Assembly (NCBI GenBank): GCA_948470475.1
Contig: OX419337.1
Coordinates: 22,600,932 to 22,664,931, forward strand
Reading direction: 5' to 3'
DNA length: 64,000 bases
DNA from: Galaxea fascicularis
Taxonomy: Eukaryota > Cnidaria > Anthozoa > Scleractinia > Euphylliidae
The notes beneath the pieces are model-generated. The model worked only from the letters and a program-made list of their open reading frames with translations, had not been told where the DNA came from and ran no database searches. How positions within the stretch are numbered: the first letter of the stretch is position 1; every line of letters begins with the position of its first letter. Position numbers and translations under genes: made by a program. Of the stretch, positions 1 through 11,621 are shown piece after piece.

Positions 1-2665
1 AAGGATCAGTTCGGCTGTCGTGGTGTCGAGGTCGTTTCAAAGGGTTCAAGATAAACGGTGAGAGTACTTAAATAAGGTGCAGATCGATTTTTACAGAAGC
101 AGCGGCAGTGATCAGTTGGCGATTCGTGTTTGGTTTTAGCCTACATGAAAACATCGTGTACCACAGCTGCTAAAATCTTTGATCAAAATTTTGAATTTTA
201 CACAATTTTACTCGCAGGCTGCAGTACTAAACTGATAGTAACTGCATGGTAGGTTTAAGGTGTGCTTATTAAACTGGCCATATGAAGCAGCCTTGAGTCA
301 CATGAAACATTGGTAGCTACATGTAAACTTCAGAATACCCGGCCACTTATTTGCATGTGAATAGTGTGTATTGTTATCTGTCTCGTTCTTCAAACGATGC
401 CGCTACAAGAAGACAATAGTGGTCAGAAGTGGCCGGTTATTCTGAAGTTGCTCTCAAACCTTTTTAAGCAGCCACCCTAAGGGAAATGGATAGTGGCTGC
501 TCAGATGGGGGCTGGCTGCTTGATGTAGGTAAAAGACCTTCATTGGGACTTTGATTACTGGCCACCTAATAGGCAGTGGGCATTAAATAGGTGGCTGACT
601 AATAGCAGTTTGACTGTACTAAAGTTAAAACTTACTTAGGGGTTCCCCTGAACAGAGAAGAGAACGGCGCTTCAGGCAAAGATCTCCTGATGATGTCCGT
701 GATGCAGACAGAAGAACACATCGACTACACATGGACCGTGATGAAAACCAGCAAGACAGAAGAAAAAGAATAAGTGACCGGCTTGGTCCTCGTAATAGGA
801 AAGAAGATGAACATGCAGAAAATGACAAGGAAGATATTAGCGATAGGCTGAAGCAAAGAGGTGATAGAGTTTGTGAGTAGATTGTCATTTTATTGTATTT
901 TTTTTGGCAGGAACAGGAATCCTCTTGGAATCAGATGGGCTGAGTTTGTTGTTGGTTCTTGTTCTCAATCCAAGAGGTTTTATTCCAGGTTTCCCTTTTC
1001 AAAAAGCAAACATTTCCAAATTTAATTAGACCTGCACAGTCCCCAGTTAACACAGTGCATGCTAAATACCCTTGTTTATTGGAAGGAGTGGTTCAGTCCC
1101 TAATCATTTTGTGTTCGAAGTCTTGTAAAATCAGATAATTTGCCTTCACTGCAGCCAGACGAGGTAGCCCTCCCTCATCCTCCAACCAACAAAGACGCAA
1201 TGTCTTTGATCGCCTGGACACAGGTCCTCCCAGAGGTCGAGGAATACTGCCGCAGGATGAGAGGATGATTGAAGTTGAGGTCAACCCACAGGATGTTCCA
1301 CGGGGGAAACGATACTTCATGGTATGGGATAGTATGAGAAGCAAAGTTGTAATTAATGAAGTTTTAGAGGTTTTGTCAACAGTTCTATTATCATTTTTAA
1401 AATGGCCTAGTATAGTTTTAATCTATGCAGCCTTTACTAGGCTTGTTGTAGTGTATGCCCTTTGCGGATGATGAGCAAATAACCAGATGGTTATTCTAGC
1501 CTACAGGCAAGAAACTGAAGACCAAAGAGATTATCAGTAGAAAATAAACATGTTGCTATACATAAAGGATAAAGGTTAACTTGAGTAGCTGCATTGTGAC
1601 TAATAAATAGACAACAGATACAAGGAAAATAGGATGTACAACTGTAATAAAATTATTTCAGTACAAGTCTACCAACTTCATACAACAAAAACATACAAAG
1701 CATGGAAGTTAAAATACTTAAGGGTGTAATTAGCATAAACAAGCACGTGAAACAGTAACAAATGAGACATAATCAGGTGAAAAGGCAAAGGTCTCTGTTG
1801 GCTTTTATGCCATTCTCCAAAGCTGTAAGACTCCTTTTTCGGTGGAATCACCTTAAAGTGTCCCCTTCAGGTGAAAAAGTTGATTCAAGAAAACAGCGCT
1901 AAGAATGTCAATCAAACAAGTAATTTCTACTTCCGGGCAAAACGTAAATTTGCCATTTCTCCAACAATATTGAATCTTTTTCTATGATTTTTTTACCTTA
2001 GATATGCCATTCCGATCATTACTTTGACCCAAAAATCCAAATTTGCAGAAAATTGCTGATCTGAAGGTATATGGTAACCTAAAAGCACAGTCACAGTGGA
2101 GACATGCTGCATATCATTGCATCTTGTGCCCTTTGCCAATCCCCGTGTTGGAACAAGATGCCATCTTGCCTGTTTGACATACAGTTACTGTAGTAGCTTA
2201 CACTGTATGAATATTTGAATTACCAAATTCCAAACATTTTACACTTCCCACAGCATGATGACAGAGAGTTGCCTCGCCGTCAGAGGATTGACAGATTAAG
2301 AGCGCGTTCCAGAAGTCCTGTATGGGTGCATGACAAGTTTGAAGAATACGAAGGAGAAGATGATCAGGTAAAAAATACATTTGGTTACCTTGTCTGCTCC
2401 ATTATGAAGCATGGAGCTAACAGCCAGTTGATTGCTGGTTTCTGCCACCAGTTGAGCCTCTATTGCCAACTTGTAACTGTCATTATATAACTATGTAATT
2501 CTAGGTGATGCTACCTAATCTTAGTAACCAACTTTATCTTTTTCTCAGGAAGCAAATGTAGAACTTCAAAATGATAATGAAGAAGTAGGGACACAAGAAA
2601 AAGAAATACGCCAAGATCCACGAGGAGACAGAGAAAGGCACAGGCAAAATCGGTGGCAAAACTAA
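1..2665 (+). CDS. THRAP3/BCLAF1-like nuclear RNA-processing protein, 3' end (partial)
   Basis: Only the C-terminal part is in the window. Four phase-compatible exons are clear: 640-872, 1155-1321, 2254-2367 and 2549-2665 (TAA). A further exon piece at 1-57 ends at a GT donor and has matching phase, but is less certain. The protein is highly charged and rich in Arg, Glu and Asp. Its centre has a Gly-Arg-rich stretch (PRGRGILP) followed by NPQDVPRGKRYFM, which joins across a splice to HDDRE. This resembles the Pro/Lys...YYLHDDR block of THRAP3/BCLAF1, which is related to the Btz exon-junction motif. Near the end WVHDKFEEYEGED resembles the HDKF..EEGE tail of BCLAF1. Family members act in the nucleus in mRNA splicing and stability. 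The family call rests on these short motifs, recalled rather than aligned. The gene converges on TSEN2, 529 bp away. Confidence 0.68.
326..448. mobile_element. Short inverted-repeat element
   Basis: The arms AACTTCAGAATACCCGGCCA (left) and GGCCGGTTATTCTGAAGTT (right) are inverted copies about 85 bp apart. The interior, 358-420, is a dispersed repeat shared with 20337-20403. It lies in an intron of the THRAP3/BCLAF1-like gene. Confidence 0.65.
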
Positions 2666-3194
2666 CCTCTGAGACTTAAGGGTGTTCTGTTAATACTGTT
2701 TCCTGATGTTTTGGTTCTCCACTGTTTCAGCCAGCCATGAATCAACTTTCAGTTGAAATGGCTGGAAGTGAGGATTGGTCTATTACATCAGTTGTCATGT
2801 ACTTCAACTGATTTAAGCCATTGGCACCACCAAAACATGACCCAACTTTGTTTCCATGTTGTGACACCCCCCTGACCTTTCTAGTTATCAATAAATTTTT
2901 ATTGACAGAAGGAAGCATTTGTACGTGTAGATTCAGAAATTTCATTTTGTTTTTATGTGAAGTAATTCGATCAGTGGTACAATACACATCTACTTGTTCT
3001 TAAAATTTGTCTGAACTACAGTATATTTAGCACAGCTCCATATGAAGTGATGAGATCTTGAAATGAGAGCTGCCACACCCAGAAATAAGCAGACATCAAA
3101 CCAAGAATCAGAATGCATGTCCCAGCAGGTTTGCTCTGTGTTTGTTTTTTTTTTTTTCCAGAAACAGAATTCTAAAATAATCAAATCCAATATT
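2666..3194. other. Convergent 3' intergenic region
   Basis: Short region between the THRAP3/BCLAF1-like stop and the TSEN2 stop. It holds AATAAA at 2890-2895 on + and, almost immediately after, TTTATT at 2898-2903 (AATAAA on -), so the two genes may share an overlapping polyadenylation region. I see no other gene here; the small ORFs on both strands lack splice or family support. Confidence 0.6.
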
Positions 3195-6100
3195 CTATTT
3201 TTTCTCCTTTTCTGGTTCTCTTGCTCTTTCTGGAATCCACCTCCTTAACACAAGTTCCTGCAATTACAGTAAATTAAGATCACTTATTTCAAAGCAAATG
3301 CCTTTTTTTTTTCATTTTCATTTTATCTTGGTGTTAGCTTATGCTCATTTGTAGCAAATGCAAATTCAAGTAATATCACAAATCTTTTCATATTACTGGT
3401 ATTAAAAGGGCAGTGAAGTACGCTACTATTACTGTTCTACACAGTTTCTTATAACATGTTCATATTGATAGCACAAAATCTGGCATTTAAAACAACCTTA
3501 AGGCCTTTGAAAGGTTTTCAATACACAAGACTTCTTGCAATGGACTGAGCATGTTTTTAACGTGTCTTGAGTTTTTTGTAAATTCCTAAAGAAAACATTG
3601 CATACACAGGAAGTTAAGAGTGAGGCCACTTACCAATTGCAAGGTTTTATATGAATTTATGTTAACAAATTTACATACAACAAGAAATATTTTGCTCTAT
3701 AATGGAATTTACACAATTAACACATTAAAGATAAAAGGCTGATTGAAGTGTTTATGAACAAAACCCTAACAGCCTTATAGTTACCTGTATCTTAAACCTT
3801 TTGATGCATTTAGGGGAAGACAATTCATCTGTAGTCATATCTGTGGTAAGCAGTAAAATGGACTACACTTTATTTACATGTAAACACACTCTCTGACCTT
3901 ACAGGAAAGGTAGTATTGGATCTGAGAATTGAAAACCACAATTCAATGATCAAAAGAGGTGGACCACTTGGCTTTTTGCAAGTGTAGCTGCAGTAGCTGT
4001 AGCCTTGTTTGTACTCTCTTCCCAATAATGTGGGTTCGTTAGAGAACCTGAGCATAAAGAATGACCAGACATTTTGCTGGTCTTTCCAAACAGTCATTAA
4101 ACTACTTACCTGATGGCTTAATGACATGACATAGCATCACTTCCTGAAAATTACGAAATAGTATAATACTATCAAATATTGTTTTGGAAGGATCAAATAT
4201 GCTTGGTACATGTTGTTTAAACTAGAAATAAAACATTTGAAGATACCTTGGCTGCATCTCCACTCACACGACTCACTCCACACAATTGAGGCCAGGTAAG
4301 CTGTCGGCAGGAGATAGAGGAATCTCTTTGGTCCAAACAATCTGATTCGACCATTTGGACTATAACTGAATAACTACAAAATTAAATAAGTAAATAATGT
4401 CAGAAGGGAACAATGTTCTGGCATTGGTTACTTTTTACACTTTTATTCTCTGTTTTTTGCTCTAAAATTGTCACCCAACAATCAATCAATCAATTAATCT
4501 GTTTGATGTTTGGAGCAGTGACTACAAAATCTTGCTGAAGAAAGTTAGAAGATCAAGGAGCTTCATAAAGCCAGTTAATCATTCTACCGGTGGCGCACTT
4601 TTTGTGTTTGGTTCTTTGATTCTTTTCAATATAATTGTTCTTTATTCAAACTGTGACCAAACTTGTAGATATCATCTGTGGGGCTAGGTTTTATGAGTGA
4701 ATGAATAGTTCTTACCTTGAGTGATAAAAGGGCATACCCTCTTTATAAAGAACTAAAAACAAAATATAAAATGGGGCAAGTTTTTTCTCTTCTTGAGTAT
4801 GAATCAAGGAAAATTGATGGGAATTATAGCCTTCACTGATCAGATCTTCTCTGAAAGGTGATTTGAGATGATTTAATCACTAAATCCACCGACCTTTTCA
4901 TCCATGTTTTAATTTCATAAAACTCCATCTTGAAATAAAAGATCCATCCACCCACCAGTCAGGTGTATATATCCAAACACCCTTCATCTGCTTTTCATAA
5001 TTAAAACTGGAATTTGAAAAATTAATGCTATGTTTATAAAAGTGGTATGTATGTCAAAACATTCAGAGTTGGTTTCATTGAAAGGAATTACCTTCAGGTG
5101 GAAGCTTGAAATACTGAGTTGTATGCAATTACACCCCTCTCTGTTCCATAATTTCATTTGATGGCAGCTAAGGGGATTCTTAATTGATCAAAAGTAATAT
5201 GTTATCTCATACAAGTGCTTCTGTTTTGAGTAAGAATCTTACCCCAGTCTGTTCCAAATTTGATGCCTACTTTAGGGACCCATCCTTTTGATCGAAAGTA
5301 GTGATATGTTATGTAGCTTGGGATGAAATCCTGTTTAGCTGCACAAAAGGAGCACCACATTTCACTTAATGACATTGGATTCTAATCAAAATAAAAACAG
5401 AGTGAGTCACAAAGATGCAACAGTCAAAGTGCACTTTCATATACAAGAAGCTATTCTGTTTAGCGTGTTGCCCTTTACCTTATTGTTGTTAAATACTGAA
5501 AGACAACCAAGTCCATAGGAGAGGAAAAATGCCTGAAATATCAAATAAAATAAAAACATCATCATCATCATCATCCCTCACATAAATCTTAATCACACGG
5601 TGAATTTTGCAAGACAGTTGTACAAAATATTAAGCAAGTGAAAGAAGAGAAGAGGAGAAACAGTTCTCATCACTTGATTTGATCTTGGGTGATAGTGTTG
5701 TTTACAAACCTCTTCTAAGCTCAGCTGCAGATGCTCATACACTTTGTATGGATCATCTTTTTTCAAATCATTGGTTTTCTGCTTCAATTGTTTAGCTTCC
5801 TTTGTGACCTCAGGCTTGTGTTGATTGCTGTTAAAATATTGAACAGTTACAGTTCAGCATGGTCTTCCTTTGTAAATAAATTTATTGTGGACATGTTAAA
5901 AGAACTCCATCAACCCCCAGGACTCCTCCTGTCCCCTTCCTTTCTTCCTCACTTCCCGCTAGTTTCCTTCATTTATTAATTCCTTCTTGCTATCTGTCCC
6001 TTCCTCCTCTGTTTAACCCTGTCTCCTTACTTTCTTCCTTTCTCCCCTTTTCTCAAGTACCAAAGGAGTTTCCCCCAGACGTTTCTTTGCGTCCTGCCAT

Positions 6101-7851
6101 CTTACTTGACAGAATTCATTATTTTCCATGTAGTTGTTATTGTCGTTGTCCTTATTGCAGTTGTAAGTACAGCATTAAATTAGCACATGGCTAAGTGGCT
6201 CTACACCTTTTCCTTGCTACATCTTGGATAACCTCTTGCAGTTCTCTGTTAGTAACACCTGTTTCTATCTCATCCTCAGATCTGCTATCCCCAATATCAT
6301 CATCAGTTGAATGTACTGTAATGTCTTCACCACAGCTGTCATCATGGTCAATTTCAGGTTGAATCACACTTAGTTCATCATTACTGAGATCACCGTCCAC
6401 TTTCCTTCTTTTAGGGCATACATTTTGATCTTCTTCATCAAGAATATTGGCAGTAGTCTCAGAATTGTCCCTCAACTCGTCTTCCAATCTTGGGAATTCT
6501 GTAACGATATTCTCTTCCTTGGCTAAATCACAACCAGTTAAGCATTCACCAGAGGCTTGCTCCCACCATTGCTTGTGGTTTTTGTATCTAAAACAGAGTA
6601 CCAGTAATGTGCTCATCATTGTTAAGCAATGCAGGGTAGAATGAAAGCCATGCAGGTGTGAAGAATTTATTCTCCCTGATTGGTCAATCAATTAATCAAT
6701 TGATTTATTCATTCCCACCCAGGCTGCTCACAGAATGAAACATACAAACCTGTACAGTAGACTAAAGTGAGTGGCATCCAGTAAGCCTCAACCCTCTCTG
6801 AATATACTTTGACATATTTGGACATCAATATAAATAATTTATAATGAAGTCCACAGTCTGTAAGTATATTTATTAATTAACGAGGACCCATGGATTTTGG
6901 CCAAAATAGCCTGTATCCTGTTATTTCCCGCAATTTGAATCCTACAGCAGATTCAATATTAACTCCTCCCTCCCCAACCAATATCCCATATGCCTAACAT
7001 TTTTTACCAAAATACCTTATCCCGACAACCCCTGATGGAGCCTCATTAATGGACACGTGCATAATTTATTCAGTAAGAAACCAGTACAATGAATGTCTAG
7101 CCTGTGAACAAGCTCCCTGAGGGGGTGAGGTGGGTAAACCCGCCCTGAAAATTTGCTCACAGCATGTATTAATTGTGAGCTTACTAAGATAGCATATTCA
7201 TACCGCTCCTTCCTAATGACTCGAAACTTTGATTGCCTTATCTCTCTTTCCCTTGGGGGTACTGCAAGAGATCAGAATTTATAATTAAGTGGTGTACAAT
7301 CGTCCAGGTGGGTGAAGAACCCGGTAATAACTTTTTTGGAAGAAATCAAGCTTTGTTTTATGCTGCACGATTCTATGGACTTACATCTTCTCAACTTTTC
7401 AGACTTTGAAAACGCTTTCTGAGAAATGTTTGAAATCACTTCATAGGTTGGTTTACTCCTTGAGAGGAATCCCTTCCCAAAGAAACCCTGCAAATTGGAA
7501 GGTATACAGTAATTTAATTCAGATAATTTATTGCGCATACTTGTTCCATGAAGCACCTCCTTGCAAAACCTGCGTTTGAAGATGAAAAGCAGAGGAAACA
7601 TTGACAAACAGCAACGCGAAAAAAGTCAAATCTGAGAAGAGCTGTCGTACCATCTTGTAGAGAAACGTTAGGTCCCCTAAATCTTCAATCACCACACCAT
7701 TGTCCCTGAAGTAACCAGTGTAATAATACCACCTATCACTGCAAGGCTCCTTTCCTGTAATACTTTCAATAGGAACCGGGAATGGAGCTTCTTTCGGGTG
7801 AAATCTTGCCCCGTTCTTTCTTCGAGGAATCCTCATAGATGTGTCCGCCAT
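3195..7851 (-). CDS. TSEN2: tRNA-splicing endonuclease subunit Sen2, complete
   Basis: Catalytic subunit that cuts the 5' splice site of intron-containing pre-tRNAs in the nuclear TSEN complex. Twelve exons keep phase from ATG to stop: 7651-7851, 7385-7487, 7204-7261, 6207-6587, 5710-5827, 5479-5532, 5243-5381, 4716-4752, 4247-4373, 4110-4143, 3785-3840, 3195-3257. They give 456 aa; the human protein is about 465. The N-terminus has GFFGKGFLSRSKP (GYFGKGILSRSRP in human). Exon 4 is an acidic linker. The nuclease domain starts at DPYKVYEHLQLSLEE and includes YITYHYFRSKGWVPKVG. The expected triad is present as Tyr354 (VLYKEG), His362 (PFYHSS) and Lys415 (VIKPS). The ATG lies 211 bp from the divergent CEP44 start. 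Confidence 0.96.
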
Positions 7852-8062
7852 CTTGGATTTTTTAAAATCCGCTTTGCGATTGCAGTCTCAAAGATTAAAT
7901 TTAGCATCCGCTGTCCTGCTCACTCGCATCCTCGTAAATTCAAAATGGCGGTAAACTCGGTGAACTCAACGGATTTGGTCTCTACAAACAGCGATCTCTC
8001 TCTTTGATCACTCACCATTAGTGAAGAAGGCTACATGTATCAAGGCTGCGTTTTTGGAGTCC
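7852..8062. promoter_or_regulatory. Putative bidirectional promoter TSEN2/CEP44
   Basis: The start codons of two divergent genes are 211 bp apart, so both promoters and both 5' UTRs must lie in or near this stretch. No TATA box is obvious. It contains the sequence AAAATGGCGG near 7943, resembling a YY1-type element, with a small out-of-frame upstream ATG. Transcription start sites cannot be placed from sequence alone. Confidence 0.55.
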
Positions 8063-10084
8063 ATGGCTACTGGCGATTTAAAAAACAACCTTCGAAAGCT
8101 TGTTTCCGAGTTGAAACAAGTTCACTTCCCGCAAAATGAGCTTGATCTCAAAGGCATAGCGCAAGGTGTTCCGCAAGCTTTCCTTCCTGCTCTACATCAT
8201 GCATTTCTTGATTACTCCATCTCTCTAGCAGAGTACTTCGCCGCTAAAGAGTATGATTTGTATGGAAAGACAGATTTGCGTTTCTTGGAAGCTGTGTATA
8301 AAGTGCTTCGAGATGAGTTTGGGTACAAACCGCAAGTTACGAAGGAGCAATTCCTAACTATTGGTTTTGCAGAAAGGAAGATCATTTCACTTTGCGCAAT
8401 TTTGAAACTTCTGAGAGCGAGACACATTGAACTCAATCCTAAAAACAGCAAATCAGAGAAAGCTAAAGGGAAAGTTTCACAGCCAATAAATGATAAAATC
8501 ACAACAAAGGAAAATTCCTCAAGAATAAACAATGCAACCAATTGTGATTACTTTCCCGGGCCTCTCCCAATCGATACAGACATGAAAAGCTTTCACAGTA
8601 ACAAGCAAGCTATGGAAGCTCGGCTTGGATTAAAGCAACCACTTGTAATGGTGCATGATAGAGATCCCAAATTTGAAGGCAATATAAAACCTTCCTCTGA
8701 AAGAGGGGGTTCAGTCAACAGTCACAAAAATAGTGAACAATTTAAAACAGGTGGCAACTCAACAGACCTCTCTTTTCCATCAAATCTTATTGTTAAAGCA
8801 AGTTGTGAAGAGGGGCATTTGGGAGTGAAATTTCCAGTTTCAAGGAACAAAGAAATTCGATCAAATTTGTATCAACAACCCTCAGTATTCACAATCAGTA
8901 GGGAAGAATCAAACTTGCCAAGACAGCCTCCAAAAGCAGTGACTTGGGAGGATCAAGCTAAGGATTCCCTGGACAGGCACAGCCATCCAAGTGAAAAGAT
9001 ACCACAAGCCCTTCCACTGTCCAGGGAACCTGTCATTCCTATCTCAGTACCAGCAAGAATTCATTCAATACCACAGTCGTTGACATCACCAATATATCAT
9101 CCAACGGAACTGGAAACTGCAGTTGGAATGACTGCAATCCCATGTCCTGTTTCCATGACAACTGTTCCTTTGCCAAGTCCTGACTTGATGCTTACACCAT
9201 TAGTTAAAGGTGTTCAGTGTGCTGCCATTCCTGTTGCAAGCTCTCAAATGAAGTCAGATCTGTATCATGGTTTAGTGTGTGGTGAAAATATCCCAAGTAC
9301 CCAAGTTGTAAGACATTCAATTTCACTCAAACCAGAAACAGGTGAAGGTGTAGCTCCCTTAACACTAAGTGCACAGGCTGAAACAGAGGTGATTCTCCTT
9401 AGAAAACAGGTTCAAGATTTACAAGAAAAGTTTGACTCTGTGGTGTTGTTAAACAATGAAATGTCAGCCAGAGTTATTCTTCTTGAAAGCAAAATGAAGT
9501 TACTTGAAGAGGCATGTGAAAAGAAATGCTCCTGTAACAACAAGAGTCCCTTGTTTGCAACTAACATGGAGAAAGTATCAAGGGAAGATGATCCCATTGT
9601 CGTGTCTGGTTTCAGTGTCCGTAGTGACAAAGGTTCACTTCAAGAAGTTTTGGCAGATGCACCAACAAATGAACCTTCCTCTGACACAAACCTCAAGTCT
9701 GTCATCAAGCACAATTATTCCACCAGCAGAAAATTGTTCAAAGAAAAAGAAACATCCCCAGCCACTGGAGGTCATGGAGTTAAAGATCCAGCTCTTATTG
9801 ACTTGACATCCTTTTCAGAGAAATCTGATGATGAAACAAACAGTGATGATTCAGACAATCCTAAGCAGTTGGCAGGTGACAGAGAATATGTTTTAACTGG
9901 AGACAAAGTTGGCAGCATCATCAGTCCCCAGCCTTCAGTGTCCAAATTTTCAGGAGTATTTAAGGACCAGGCAACAAAAAATACAGTGGTTAATGTTCAT
10001 AAAAGGCTTCAAGAGACAAGAGAACTGCTTGCCAGGACTAACAGGGATTTTGCAGCAAAATTTAATCGCTACCAATTAGAATAA
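8063..10084 (+). CDS. CEP44: Centrosomal protein of 44 kDa, intronless
   Basis: CEP44 localises to the centriole and helps convert centrioles to centrosomes in vertebrates. The N-terminus MATGDLKNNLRKL matches the conserved CEP44 start (MATGDLK), which is why this ATG is chosen; the frame is open to 8021 but begins there with GTG. The CEP44 domain covers about residues 1-130, with blocks DLRFLEAVYKVLRDEFGYKP and KEQFLTIGFAERK. The middle is low-complexity. A coiled coil spans about residues 437-490 (heptads such as ILLRKQVQDLQEKF). An acidic Ser/Asp patch and a short charged C-terminal helix (KRLQETRELLARTNRDF) follow. At 673 aa it is much longer than the human protein (about 390 aa). It is one uninterrupted ORF, while vertebrate CEP44 has many introns. 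A candidate AATAAA lies at 10512. Confidence 0.9.
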   Translation: MATGDLKNNLRKLVSELKQVHFPQNELDLKGIAQGVPQAFLPALHHAFLDYSISLAEYFAAKEYDLYGKTDLRFLEAVYKVLRDEFGYKPQVTKEQFLTIGFAERKIISLCAILKLLRARHIELNPKNSKSEKAKGKVSQPINDKITTKENSSRINNATNCDYFPGPLPIDTDMKSFHSNKQAMEARLGLKQPLVMVHDRDPKFEGNIKPSSERGGSVNSHKNSEQFKTGGNSTDLSFPSNLIVKASCEEGHLGVKFPVSRNKEIRSNLYQQPSVFTISREESNLPRQPPKAVTWEDQAKDSLDRHSHPSEKIPQALPLSREPVIPISVPARIHSIPQSLTSPIYHPTELETAVGMTAIPCPVSMTTVPLPSPDLMLTPLVKGVQCAAIPVASSQMKSDLYHGLVCGENIPSTQVVRHSISLKPETGEGVAPLTLSAQAETEVILLRKQVQDLQEKFDSVVLLNNEMSARVILLESKMKLLEEACEKKCSCNNKSPLFATNMEKVSREDDPIVVSGFSVRSDKGSLQEVLADAPTNEPSSDTNLKSVIKHNYSTSRKLFKEKETSPATGGHGVKDPALIDLTSFSEKSDDETNSDDSDNPKQLAGDREYVLTGDKVGSIISPQPSVSKFSGVFKDQATKNTVVNVHKRLQETRELLARTNRDFAAKFNRYQLE

Positions 10085-10607
10085 TGATTAATCAGACACA
10101 CTTTTTTCTGCCCCCAAACTTTTTTTTAACCCTCTAAGTGCTAATAGCACTAATCAACATCAAATTTCTCCTTTCCATTTATTATCTTTCTCAAGCAGAT
10201 CCTGCACAAATTTAACAGTTGAAGAGCAATGACAGAAAGTGCTGGAATGAAATTTCACATGACAGCTGAGTCATATTCATGAAAAGATTCTTTCAATACC
10301 AGTAATAATATTGTTTAGCAGTTTGCAGTTTGAACTGTTTGGTGCATCAGCATTATTCTGAATTCCAGACCAGTATGTTATTTATCAAAAGATTTCCCTC
10401 CGGAAAACAAGATGCAGTCAGGATTCACTGACCTTTATGTCTGCGCAGACAAATGAACATTCTTCTAAGAAATCAGATGAAATTAAAGCTGTACCTGTTA
10501 GTAACCAGTATAATAAATTCTGAACATGCAATACAATAAGTGAACTTCATCTTGATTGCATATTAAATTTATTCTAAATATATATATATTGAAACAAAGG
10601 AAAACTA
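10085..10607. other. Intergenic, CEP44 3' side
   Basis: CEP44 3' UTR and spacer with candidate AATAAA at 10512-10517. A TTTATT at 10568-10573 (AATAAA on -) lies 35 bp past the stop of the orphan minus-strand ORF. A short TA repeat is at 10579-10589. No other gene is seen. Confidence 0.5.
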
Positions 10608-11587
10608 CTAGTTACCACGACAAGTGCATTGCTTTCTTGAGTATTCATATACTGTGAAATTCAAGGTCTCAAGTTTTGTGGGAGATGGTCCCAAGTGAGC
10701 TGCTCTGTACTTGACCCCAAAACAGTTTACATACATAGCCATCCACTTTTCACTGGCATGGATGATGTATGTTGTCATTGATGTCCACTGTGAATACAAA
10801 AAAGTACATGTAAACAAAGTGGTCACATGTATTAAATTGGATTATTGGCAGAGCAATCCTGAAGGACAATGCTGATGCACTTGGTGAGGTTTCTTCAAGG
10901 GTTGTGTACAGTGCCTGGTGTGGCTGTGCAACCCGATCTAGAGTGACAGTCACTGTTGCAGTTGGTGCAGATGAAGCAGGAAGTCTTTTACCACTTCCAG
11001 GGTGAAGTCATTGATGCTGATTTCCTGTGCACTGATGTTGGTTCTTTTCAGACTGATTGTGAGTCCGAAATTCCTTGCAGGCATGAGTAAACCTGTCCAT
11101 GAGTCTCTGCAGAGCCTTCCCAGAATATGAGGCAAGTGCTGCAAAGAGCATCTTGGTCTTGGCTCTCAATTCGGCAAGATTGAACAACTTCCCAATGGAG
11201 CATGTTTACAAATAGATATCTAGTGAAGAGCTGAAGGTATACTTCAGGAGCATGGAGAAAAAGATGATGAATGATTAAACTGGACATATTTTCAGTTGAT
11301 AGTGAAGTGTGTATACCTTTTTGAATGCAAAGTTTATTCTCTCTATTGTGTTTACTTCAAATAAAAAAAAAAACATTTACAAGGTTCAGAGAAATTACCA
11401 AGTACATGTAAATAGAAAAACTGAACTGGAAAGTTTTTTATTTGATTAAGTTATCTTCTTATCTGTTATGTGTTTCTAACTTCATATTGTTAAAATTTTT
11501 TCCTAGATTAAAGGAGTGTAGCCCTCTCTACAGGTCAGCGGTCATGGGAAAATTTTAAAGATGTTATACTCAGGTACATGACAACAA

Positions 11588-11621
<34 letters not shown>

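Noticed and set aside
8021..8062. Upstream extension of CEP44
   Set aside because: The open frame starts with GTG there; the first ATG in frame, at 8063, matches the conserved MATGDLK start.
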